A stretch of DNA of 64,000 nucleotides, taken from contig CM055109.1 in NCBI GenBank assembly GCA_029204225.1, forward strand, positions 17,913,590 through 17,977,589. Direction: 5' to 3'. How positions within the stretch are numbered: the stretch's first letter is position 1; the number at the start of each line of letters is the position of its first letter. A model generated the notes under the pieces. That model saw only the letters and a list, made by a program, of their open reading frames with translations. It searched no databases and had not been told where the DNA came from. This DNA is from Diphasiastrum complanatum (lineage: Eukaryota; Streptophyta; Lycopodiopsida; Lycopodiales; Lycopodiaceae). This document shows, in pieces, positions 47,601 through 59,600 of this stretch. Both the position numbers and the translations under genes were made by a program.

Positions 47601-50600
47601 ATGGCTTCACAGGCGGACCTCGTAGTCGCTTTGTACTCAGCTTCGGTAGATGATAGAGCAATAGTAGATTGCTTTTTGTTGCACCATGATATAGCCCCTG
47701 AACCTAGGCCAAAACATTAGCCTGTCGTTGATCTCCGATCGTCTCTATCACCTGCCCAATTAGAATCTGAATAACCCTTCAGCTGAAGGTCCCCATCATC
47801 TGTGTATCCAATCCCATAAGTCATTGTCCCTTTCACATATCGTAGAATCCGCTTGGTTGCCTTCCAATGTGCTTTGGTAGGCTCACTCATGAATTGACTT
47901 GCAATCCCATCCGCATAAGCAATATTTGGCTTGGTGGTAGTAAGGTCAATCAGGCTGCCCACCAATTGACGATAGAGCGTCTCATCCGCAAATGTTGGAC
48001 CATCATCTTTTTTGGCTTGTTGCTTGCATCCATGGGTGTGCTAATTGGTTTGCTTTTCTGCATGTTAAACCTCTTCAATAATTTTTGTGCATACTTTGCG
48101 TGTGAGATAAAAAGACAACGCTTCCCTTTCCAAACCTCAACTCCTAGGCAATAGTGTAGCAAACCCAAATCTTTCATCTCAAACTTACTAAAAAGATTTT
48201 TCTTAACACAAGCAATAAGCTTCTTATTGCTTTCCGTGATGAGTAGATCATCCACAGAGCACAACAACCACAAAGTCCTCCTTCCCTGAAGACATAAAGA
48301 TTGCAATCAGACTTACTCTTCTCAAACCTTTGCCTTGCAAAGTACTCGTCAATTCGGCTATACCAAGCCCTCGGCGCCTGTTTGAGCCCATACAAGGCTT
48401 TTCTAAGCCTGCAAACCAGATTCTCCTTGCCTGTTATCTCAAACCCCTACGGTTGTTCCCTATAAACCTCCTCCTGTAGGTGCCCATTTGATGGACATCC
48501 CAATCAAAATATGAGGCTATGGCCAAAACTGTCCTAATAGATGTCATCTTAGCAACAGGTGCGAATGTCTCATCATAGTCTAGCCCCTCCTGCTGGGCGT
48601 AGCCTTTCGCCACCAACCTGGCCTTGTACTTGTCCACTGTTCCATTGGCATGAAACTTGGTCTTATAGACCCACTTGCAACCTATTGGTTGCTTCCCTTC
48701 TCGCAACGTAGTGAGCTCCCATGTGTCATTCTTGACAATGGAGTCGTACTCCTCCTGCATGGCATGTTGCCATACCTTTTCCTTCACGGCTTCGTGAAAG
48801 AACTGTGGCTCATTTGCATTCAGAATAGTGGACATAAGAGCAAAGTTAGTCTCTTGTCTCTCATGAGACCTAAGAGATCTTCTGACACCCTGTTCACTGC
48901 TCTCTCCTTCTTCCATCATTTGACCTTCTTTGATTGTTTCCCATTACCACCTAGGTTGCTTCTTCCTAGCGGTAGGTGATGTGGATGGTGACCACGTATC
49001 CCATGGTATTGTCTTAGTCTTCCGTTTGTCCCCAACTTCGGCTTCTGGTACTTGGCTAAAAAGAGGTCTCGAACTAGTATGTTCGATTTCCTGTTGTTGC
49101 TCTTGTACTTGAGGCTCATAGGACTCTTGACTAGGATCCTCATCCGTGGAATCAATCAAGTGTATGAACTCAGTAGTTCCATCCTTCTCCTGCTCCTGTA
49201 TTTTGGGTGAATGCTCTTCATCAAAGATGACATCTCGACTTAGGATCTTCTTCCTGTTTTCTGTTTTCGAGCTCATATAACACATAGGCTTTCTCACCTT
49301 CACTATACCCAAGGAAGATACTCTTGACTAGGATCCTCATCCGTGGAATCAATCAAGGGTATGAACTCAGTAGTTCCATCCTTCTCCTGCTCTTGTATTT
49401 TGGGTGAATGCTCTTCATCAAAGATGACATCTCGACTTAGGATCTTCTTCCTGTTTTCTGTTTTCGAGCTCATATAACACATAGGCTTTCTCACCTTCAC
49501 TATACCCAAGGAAGATACACTTCACGGAGTTTCCATCAAGTTTCTTTCACAAGTCCTTTGGTATATGTGCATATGCTGTACACCCAAATACTCGTAGGCT
49601 GCCTACCCACTTTGGGCTTGTTGCCACTATATGCTTCTTCTGGCATGATTCCTTCAACTGCTTTGGTTGGACTTCTATTCAATAGAAAAACAGCAGTTGC
49701 TACCGCTTCTGCCCAAAAAGAATTTGCCAAGCCCTTTGCCTTGAGCATGCTCCTCGCACACTCAACTATAGACCTGTTTTTCCGCTCAGCCACGCCGTTC
49801 TGCTGCGGTGTATGTGGAGCAGTAAACTGTCTCTTTATCCCACATGCTTTGCAAAGATCTTTGAACTCATCAGAAATATACTCACCACCCTTATTTGACC
49901 TGAGAGTCTTTAACCTCTTCCCTGTGTGGTTTTCCACCAAGGTTTTCCACTGTTTGAAGTATTTGAACGCTTCAGATTTCAGCTTCAGAAAATAGACCCA
50001 TACCTTCCGTGAGAAATCATCTAGGAAGGTCATGAGATAGTATGCCCCCCTTGCTGATTTGACCTGCATGGGACGGCATAAATATGAATGCACAAGCTCA
50101 AGAATGCCCTTGGCCGTGGTAGTTTTCTCCTTTGGAAACTTTTTCCTCTGTTGCTTTCGAGTGCACATGCCTCACATGTATCTGAAGAAGACTTAATGCT
50201 AGGAAAATCTACTACCATGTTGTGCTTGTTCAAAACTTGCAAACTTTTATAGCTCAAATGACCATATCTCTCGTGCCAAAGCTTGTCCCGATTAGTATCC
50301 TCTGCTGATAAGGCCTCTTGGTTAGGAATGGTTGTGTAAAGCTTGTAAAGACCCCCTTCTTGCATTCCCTTGGCTACCACCTTGAAGCTTTGATCTTTGT
50401 CTCTTACCAAACACGTAGATTCGTCAAACTCTACCAACATGTTCTATTTCCTGTGAGTCAGTCACATAAATGGAAAAAATGTACATAGATTAGTGAGATT
50501 AGCATGTGCAGCGAATCTACACTTATTTAATCAAAGATACGTAGATTAATTTTGAACAATCAACCATAAACGAGAGTTGAGACCCTATGTCGCATTTATA

Positions 50601-53600
50601 ATATTCATAGCCTTAGAGCATGTAATCTAGGTGAGGCTTGATAATGATTTCAAGATGATTATGGTCAATACATAAAACTCGTCAATTTTATTTCCCAAGC
50701 TTCCATGTATCAAGGTGTCAGTGTGAATCAATTATCCACATTGAAATATCCACATGGAACTCATTTACTATCCTAGGGGCCTAAATACTATAGACTAGTA
50801 AAAAGATCATGTTATCTTATTTTCAAATTAGTGGCTCATGAGATATTGCCATAGTCATATAAATTTCTTTGAATATTGAAATAAGATAGTTATAGACATT
50901 TTAGTAGTATTTTTGGTATTGCACACATGGTTGATAACGTCAATTTTTACTGAATATCACAACATTTGTTGACTCATTATAACTTGGTTGTTATGACTTT
51001 GGATTGCATGAGTCATATTGTTTAAAACATATATAAACTGTGTTTTTAAGAACATTTGCATGCAATCTTGGTAGTCAAAGTAATCTACATATCAAATGAT
51101 TATGGTAATTAAATTAAGAAACTCTTAAAATTATCTCAAGAAATATAAAGATTATCAGATTCCATCAAAAGGATTTTTTGGTTAGGTTACATATGGAGTT
51201 CAACCATAGAATTAATGAACCGTTATCGGTTCACCATGGTTTTGAGAACTGTACAGTGAACCGTACGTTTCTTAAATTTTTTTGCTTAGAACCGTGGTGA
51301 ACTGTATTGATTAATTAATCAATCAATCAATTAATTTTTTTTTACTTTCCCCACCAAAAATAACCCAAAAATATGCAAAAAAAGGGCCAAAAAAATCTGT
51401 GAAATCTGTGAATTCTGTGAAATCATCTGTGAAATCTGTCAATCATTTGTATCATCTGTGAAATCATCTGTATCATCTGTCAAATGACTCAAATCATCTG
51501 TATGACCTGTGAAATCATCTGTATCATCTGTCAAATCATCTGTACATCATGTGAAATCTGTCAAAATTGATGATTTCACATCTGTCAAATCATCTGTATC
51601 ATCTGTCAAATCATCTGTACATCATGTGAAATCTGTATCATCTGTGAAATCTGTGAATTTGGTAATTAATTAATGAATTATTTAATTAAATAGAGGAACC
51701 GAACCGTGGTACGGTTCCTTCCACGGTTCCCAAGACCCACGGTTCTGGGAACCGTGGGTTCTATGAGTTCAACTTGATTTGTATGTGTGTGCACTTTTAG
51801 TATACTTTTGTATTGTTTAACATTTGTAGTTTTGGCCACAATACATCTTTGAATTTGTGGTGCATTCAAGAGTTTTAGTTCATTGTTGGATATGTGTTCT
51901 GTTTTGAAATCTATGTGCCATGAGGTGTTATTCTAACTTCAAAGAGACATTTTATTTTTTGAAATCAGTTTTTATGAGATCTAAGTGGCATTGCTTGTTG
52001 ATGTACCAGTTGCATATAACTTAAGCAAAAGAAACAAAGCGGATAGCATCTTGAGCTCGTTGCATTCATTGTTGTATGGTGGGCATCGAATCAAGGTTAG
52101 TTCTAAATCTTAACACACTTCTTGGTACACATTTTGTTTTATTACAGATTGCATGAAAATTCAAAGATTAATTTTGATATATTGTTGGCTTCTAATAAGA
52201 GCTATATCGTAAATTTATTCTTTATGCACATAAATTGAATTCATATTTTGGTCATGCCCAAAAGTGAGTCGTATATTTTTGTTAGCTTGAATTGCTTGGA
52301 TATCAGTTTTGTATTTGTAGAATGGTTGTTTATGCAAAGGAATGGTTAACAACTTGGTCAAAAATTCTACTCTCTTGGATAAATCTAGTCACAAATGATA
52401 CACACCATTCCGAAACACATTTTAGTATGATGTTTTGAACACTTTTTATTTTGGAATGCGACCTAAACTTATTTTTTCCCCAAAATGCACTTGAAAACAA
52501 AATCTGTAATGTTTTTTTTATCAATGGAAAGTAGGGAATGACATGGGTTGCCTTAAATAGACGGTTTAGGTATATGGCTGCCTTTTAAGTAGCTCATATG
52601 GTGATAAGAAAATACCAATAAAGAATTCAAAAGACAAACTTTGCAAGTTCATTGTCCAAGTCACAAATAAATTGCAATATGAAAGGAATTTTGTTATGCA
52701 GCAATGAGTTCATTGTTGATGCTATGTAGATTACTTGCAAATGGATGAAGTATTGCTGAACAATTATGGCTTTGGCCCCCATAGGGATGCTTTTAGGAAT
52801 TAGTAGTACATAATACATATTGAAACAAATTCAATCCTTTTTTGCCTGTGAATGCCAATCGACAATTGGGATACACAAAGACTACTTAGTCATAGCTTGT
52901 AAAAGTCAAGCGCCAAATAATCAAGCCAATCTTTTGACTATTTCTCTTGTATGTCCTCGTTTGTGACTGATTGGAATCACTCATGGCCTCAACTCTAGGA
53001 AAGGACCCACCACTCATTGGAGGACAAACAAACTTTAAGTTTTTGAATTCAATGACAGTGTTTGGTAAATGGCATAAGTGATGATAAAGTGGTAACCAAA
53101 GAAGTCCTGAAAGAAACCTCTTCAGACTACATGCTATAGTTACAGATCGAAAGGTATTCTCACCTATTGACTCTACTCAAAGAATAACTTCAATGAGAAA
53201 GTGCTTGGTAAATGGCATAAGTGATGATTATAAAGTGGTAACTGAAGAAGTCCAAGAAAGAAATCTCTTCAGACTACACATGCTACAGTTACAAATCTAA
53301 AGGTACTCTCACCTATTGACTCTACTCAAACAAAGTTTTTGGTATGGAGGGTGTGGTCGTATGAACTATCACAGTTTGCATGCTATAAAGAAGCATTTAC
53401 GGTGATTGGTCTCCCAAGTATTAAGTTAGAGTTATGCAAGGAATGTGCCGTGGGGAGCTTCTTCATTGCATTTGTAGACACACAAGAAAAGTGTGTGTTT
53501 ATTTTTGAAGTTAGAAATTTGAAGCAATCAAGTATTTCATGTCGGTTAAATACAATATGAAGCGTTAGATAAGTAAGAAGATATAGTTTTCTAAGATTGG

Positions 53601-56600
53601 ACAAGGATGGGGAGTACACCTTTCATGATTTTGTTAAGCTTTGCATGGCAAACAATCTAAAAAGAGAATTTGTTGCTCCACATACACCACACCAAAATGG
53701 AGTTGCCAAATGGAAGGGTAGCACAAATGTTCAACATGCTAAACACAGTGCTATTTAACATGCTTATAGCTGAGGCACTGAACACTTGAATATATCTCCT
53801 ATAGAAAAATACCCTCCCAAAAAGGTCCAGGAGATAAATTGTTGTGTTGGCTGAGTTTTTTAGTATGCAACACTTATTTAAGCAAGTATAGAATCCAAAC
53901 AATGCTTTTTCGACGGTTCAAGGATGATGGTTGGATAAAAGGATTTTAATGCGTATTTGCAAAAGATTGAGGAAGTGTTGTGAATCTAGTGTACTATGGT
54001 GCTTAGCATTTACCTCTTGAAGACCAAGTTTGACTTGGTTGTGTTTTGCAGTTTGGATAGATTATAAGATGTTGAGTTTTGAAGGTCACTTACATTGGCT
54101 TCAAAGTATATGGACCTCGACACATGGGATACTTGATAGATAAAACAACATTGTGAATCTGTTTTTTTTTTTTCCAATGGTATATGGGCATATGTTGATG
54201 TTGAATATGTCAAAAAGTTGATTTTAGTTGATAATTTGGACATGGTTGAAGAAATGACATCATGATATTGTGTTTTCAAGGATGTTATGAATTTAATGGT
54301 CAAAGTAGTAAAAATAAAGTAGCATTGCAGCACATCAAGATCTAGTTTGAGGAGCATATTATTTTTGCAGTTCAATGGTCCAATGGGACATAAACACCGT
54401 CACAAGCTTCAAGGACTTTGTGCAATTATTTGAACCCTTTTTGTTGAACAATATGCGTCTAGCTTTCTCCGCTACATTCTTAGACAAATATCTTTGAGTT
54501 GTATTATGAACAACTTGAAGTTGATGCAAGCATCATGTTGTGCTTGCATTGAGTCATTTGGTTGCTACAAGAAAGTGGGAAGTGCCTGTTTTTTGGAGCC
54601 TCTTTCTATGATATGTCAATGCTCTCTTCTTTGTTCTTGTATTAAGATGTAGTCTCCCTAAATATGATTGGCTTTTGATATTCATTTCATGATTGAATAC
54701 TATCGTTGAATGTATCAGCTCATTCATATTTCCCATCATTTCAAACATTTAAAATGCTTGATTGCTACCTTGATTGAAGAAAGTTTGTAGCTCGTATTGC
54801 AAGCTGGAATGCAGTATTTGAGGATACTGGCTTTTGCTTGGTATTGTTGGTCTTTGAGTGGAGTCTTTGTGACTTTTGAACTCTTTTTGAAACATGCTAC
54901 GTAATTGTACATCAAGAGCAAGCATTTAGGTAGTTATGATTTTGTATCACACTTTGTGGTACCCTTGCAACCCCTATAATGGGATTGCTCAGGGAAAATT
55001 TGTTGAGCGTTAGTGTTCTCTCCATAGAGGGGGTTAGTTTGATTGAATAAATTTTGTATGTATCCCTGTGGGTTCAATTCTTTTTAAGATTGAAGCTTGA
55101 GAGCGAATCCAAGCTTGGTTGTGGATCATGTGAGTTCAATGAGTGATTCTTCAACAATAATTTTGAAAAATCATAGGATTGAATATGTTGTATGTTCAAA
55201 GGGGCAACTTGTTGAAGCAAAATCCCAAATTGCCAATTAAGCATGTTACATTGTGCATATACACAACATGAACACAAAGTTTTGAAATTTTTTTATCGCT
55301 TAGAATTTTGAGATTTTAAATGCCTAAAATTTCAATGTGGCTAAGCTCATTAGTGCCATCATCATGAGTGAGTCTCCCCTTCACTTGCAGTGAATTTGTT
55401 TTGTTGGAAGTATCATAGACATAATGTAGATTTATCTTTCCGTGTGACATATTTACATGAAGTTCATGTGTCTTTAGGAGATGTTTTTTTTGCCATTACG
55501 AAGAGTGCCTATTAAGAAAATTGATTAAGCGCTAAACAATGTGGACTATTGCATAATGTGCAATCCTTGGGTTAAGAAATACAAATTTTTCTTAAAGTTC
55601 AGAGTTGGGCTTGCAAGAGAAGAAAATTGAAATTGGCTATTGGGTACATTTGTAAATAGGAGTTGCCAGATGGGAGATATCCAATGAAATGTGGACTTGA
55701 AGTTTGTTGAAGTCTTGTAGGCACTTCCTTTCAACTTTGAAGTTTGTGTAAGTTGTGATGTTGTATCGTGTAATAGGTAAGTGTTTGGACCCCATCCCTT
55801 GGGTTCCACACCTAACTTGAAACCGAAGATTGGACTAGGCTTGTTGACTTGACCGATAACTCGTGGACTGCATGTTAGGCCACTTGTTAGAGATATGTGC
55901 CTGGCATGGAGACTTCTACCTTCGGGGTATAGAAGTGGAGAAGATCTCACTTACCATTCATTCTATCTACCTAGGAGAAGGTGGATGGTAGTGTGCATGT
56001 GCGTAGCTAGGATGAGAACTAGCTAGGGGTAGGAGATGGCTGAGAGCTCTAGTGGTGGTATGGGACGTCGTCAGGGTTTGAGGTTGGATCTTACTTGTTT
56101 CAGGTCACAGGCCAAGGCACATGGATTTGGATTGGATTCTATGGCGCGGTGGAATGTGAGTATTCGGTTTCTTGTGCTTGACCGGGATCTTGCGGTTTAT
56201 GATTTTAGATTTTGTAACAGTTGGTATCAGAGCTGTGAAATGTGTGTTAGGTGCAAACCGTGTGTCAGGTTTGATTGTCACAGCGTACTGTAAGTTTTTT
56301 GGCACTTTGTGCAAGTTTTTTGGAATTGTAGCAAGAAACTCCAGATAAGACATGCGGATTGGCTGTGGGGTTGCCTGTGTGCAGTCTGCGTGACAGCCTG
56401 CCTGTCTACGTGGCAGCCAGCTCAAGCCTGCATACATGTCCATGTGGCAGCCCGTTCCGTAGTGATTGGCCATAGTTTCCTCTTACTGTGTGGGTCTTCA
56501 AGAAAGAGGGGAGGGGAGAATGGTGGATTCCCATTTCTCTTCTTTCTTTTAGTTGATTGCCATTTCTCTTCCATCTCTTTTCATAAGCTTCCTTCTTCTG

Positions 56601-59600
56601 CTTGTGGCACCTGTAAACAATACCACAAAGGTGTTTTGACGTTTGAAGAAACTCTTGAAAATGAGCCTTATTGTTTGTGGGTACTCTCAGTAGTTGTTGG
56701 CTTGAAGTTGGAAGCTTCTTTTTGTGAATAAAGTCTCTTTTTTCTACTCTAGCAATGGCTCCTAATGTGCTAAAGCAGGCTGAAGCTACTAGTACTACTG
56801 CTGAAGCTGTCTCTCTTATGCTGGCAATCAACAGTCTACAAAAACAGATCCTTGATATGCAGGCAAGGCATGACAGGGAGTAGCAAAAGTAAAGGGAGAT
56901 GGCTCAAGCCAAGCAAGCTTTGCACCATCCTCTCTTTACACTTGATCTTTTTTCAGGAGACAACAAAGATAGATTCTCGGATGTTGTGTTGTCGTGGTTG
57001 GATCGATGGACTTCACACTTTTCCATGCTGGATTCAATGGACGAAACATGGTTGTCATGTATTTGCGAGGTAAAGCTTTTACATGGTGGTAGGATCTCCG
57101 TGGAAAGCTCAAAATCCCCAAGACTTGGGAAGATTTTTGCAAGGCCTTTAAGGTGGCCTTCTTACCCATTCTGGAGGATTTTGAGGTCTATTGTCATTAT
57201 GCGACAATTCATATGGGGAACTGGCCATATTTGCAACAGTTCCAAGAGGTATATTCTCGTTTTGCAACAAGAATAGAGCCTACTTTGGTCAAATTGGATT
57301 GATCTTGGGTTTGCGTGAGGATTTTCAGCTTGAGGTAAGGTGGAACCCAGCTCTTACTCTCGAGGACACAATTCGCTACACCAGAATATGTGATGACACT
57401 CGTATAGTAGCCTGTTGGACAACCCGAGTCAAAGGGCAAGGAGTCCTTTAAGGAAAAGAAAAGGCAAGGAATGTATCTTCTAGACCAAGTGGAACAAAGA
57501 AATGATCCACTATGGACCAAGAGACCTTCGCAAAGTCCATAAGTTTAACTGTATGGAGCCAGGTCGTGTGGCTTAGGAATGCCCGAAGAGAAGGAAGAAT
57601 GTTAAAGGGGCATCTTTCAGACGCCAGGTAACTCTAACATTTCTAGCATTCATGTATCCTTTGCTGATAATACGAATTGTAAGCATTGTTGTTTTGATAT
57701 GGCAAATTTTGCCCCCCCCCCCCCAAATTTTGGCATATCAAAACAACAATGCTTACAATGTTTAATCATGGTTCCACACATAACTCTGTTAAAACTCAAG
57801 TTATTGTTGGGCAACTAATGCATGATGGTTTAGATGTTCACTTCAAGCATGGAGTTTGTTCCATCATGATGAATGATAATTGCATAGCAGATAGTGTTAA
57901 ACAAGGTAGTTTGTTTAAGTTGGATGCTAAAATTGCTATGGCAAAAGAGGAAATCATTCATTCAAATGTAAGCTCTTTTTCTCATGTACCTAGTAGTGAT
58001 GATAAGATGCAAGAAACATTCTTAGATGTTTATACAAGAGATGCTTGGATCCATCTAGCATCTTGTGTGAATGAAAGTGATATCAACAACCTTGGTGTCA
58101 ATGATCTTGCAAGGATTGAGGAGGAGCAACAAAGTGATGGAGATCTTGAGGTTCCACCTCAAAGATCAAGTGCTCCAAGAAGATCCACAAAGGCAAGGGC
58201 CGAGCCTTCAAGGCTCACTTATCTTGGCAAAGGTAATCAAGGGGAAGATTCTCAACCATTCACTTTCAACACTTTTCTTACTTCAATGCTTGATGAACCA
58301 TTTTGCTATGAGATCTACATGAGGCAAACCGAGGTATGCTATGAGAACTACATGAGGCAACTTGAGGGCTTCATCAAGAAGGAAGTTGAAGATAAGATGT
58401 GTAATGACTCATTTGAGAACAAGTTTTTATGTCTTAGTGATCTAAAAATTTTTATGAACCAATTAAGAGTGAATTGGTTGTTTGATCAAATGAGTGCTCT
58501 CGGATTTTGGAAGAGCAAGAATGAGTTAATCACTCATTGTTTTGAAAAATGTGTTTTTCCTTTTGGAGAGGCAAATTGTAAGCTTCTTATGAGAATAAGT
58601 GAAACATCCTTGAAGGACACTTATATCCATAAGCAAGTAAGTAGTCTCATGAAGTTCAAGATCACTTGTAATTACAAGATTAGGAAAATCATGCTTACTT
58701 TTGATGGTTTGTGGACTAGTCATTCTAGCATGATAAATCTTGGTAATAGTAGCAAGTACATGTTCTGTGATCTTGATCAATGTGATTTTCACAAGACATG
58801 GAGACATCAGATTTCCTTCAAAGAGAAGCATCAAGATCAAGGAGGAGCAAGTTTCAAGTTTGTGCATATGCCAAGGCATGACAAGTGGACAAATGGGTCC
58901 ATGACACGTGGCAAGTCCCACAACATGTGGCTATCCAAGTCCATTGGTCAAACTTCACGTGGCTAACCTAAATCGTCAAAATCAAGTCAAAAGCTCCAAT
59001 TTGCATCCACACCTCAAGTAGGTGTTGTGTTCATGGCCCACAAGGGGTCCATAACAGAATGTTAGGGACCCAACCCCTTGGTTCCCACACCTAACTTGAA
59101 ACTGGACATTGGACTGGACATGTTTACTTGACCAATGCCCCGTGGACTGCATGGAGGCCACTTGTCATAATCAGGATTATGAGCTCGTGATGGAGACTCT
59201 ACCTTCGAGGTATAGAAGCGGAGAGATCTCACTTACCATTCACTTTATCTACCTTGAAGAACGTGGATGGTAGTGCACATATGCATAGCCAGGATGAGAA
59301 CTAGCTAGGGGTAGGAGATGGCTGACAGCTCTGGCGTGGTATGGGACGTTGTTAGGGTTGGAGGTTGGACCTTGCTTGTTTTCGGGTCACAGGCCAGGGC
59401 ATGGAGGGTGGATCTGGATTGGATGCTACAGCGAGGTGGAACATGAGCGTTCGGTTTCTTGTGCTTGGTTGGCACTTGGCGGTTTACGTTTTTAGAGTTC
59501 GTAACGGTGTGATCCCAGCTTTACTAGTGATTGTGAAGCACTTAATTCCAAAAGTTTATTTGATAGTGCTAAAATTTCTTATTTTGTGGAATTTGAAATA

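Larger units (their letters stand above)
55792..59506 (+). mobile_element. Chimeric LTR retrotransposon: gypsy-type gag plus copia-like ORF
   Basis: Two LTRs (55792-56219 and 59060-59506) share long stretches, for example GATGAGAACTAGCTAGGGGT. A primer-binding site, TGGTATCAGAGC (56222-56233), follows the left LTR by two bases. The interior has a gypsy-type gag (56755-57450), a decayed zinc knuckle (about 57546-57590), a 36-nt inverted repeat with a C12 spacer (57676-57759), then an open 405-codon frame (57749-58966) beginning with a copia-like segment. No RT, RNase H or integrase catalytic domain is present, so any mobility needed proteins from another element. Target duplications were not found: the 5 bp on each side differ. 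Confidence 0.82.

Noticed and set aside
51397-51655. Short regularly spaced repeats resembling a CRISPR array
   Set aside because: Periods are irregular, there are no unique spacers of constant length, the genome is a plant, and the array lies inside a MITE.
53339-53560. 73-codon frame as an independent host gene
   Set aside because: Its GLPS..CKEC and integrase-like blocks place it in a decayed copia element.
57676-57759. Hairpin as a bacterial-type transcription terminator
   Set aside because: The context is a plant retroelement, the loop is poly-C, and no T tract follows in the way rho-independent terminators require.
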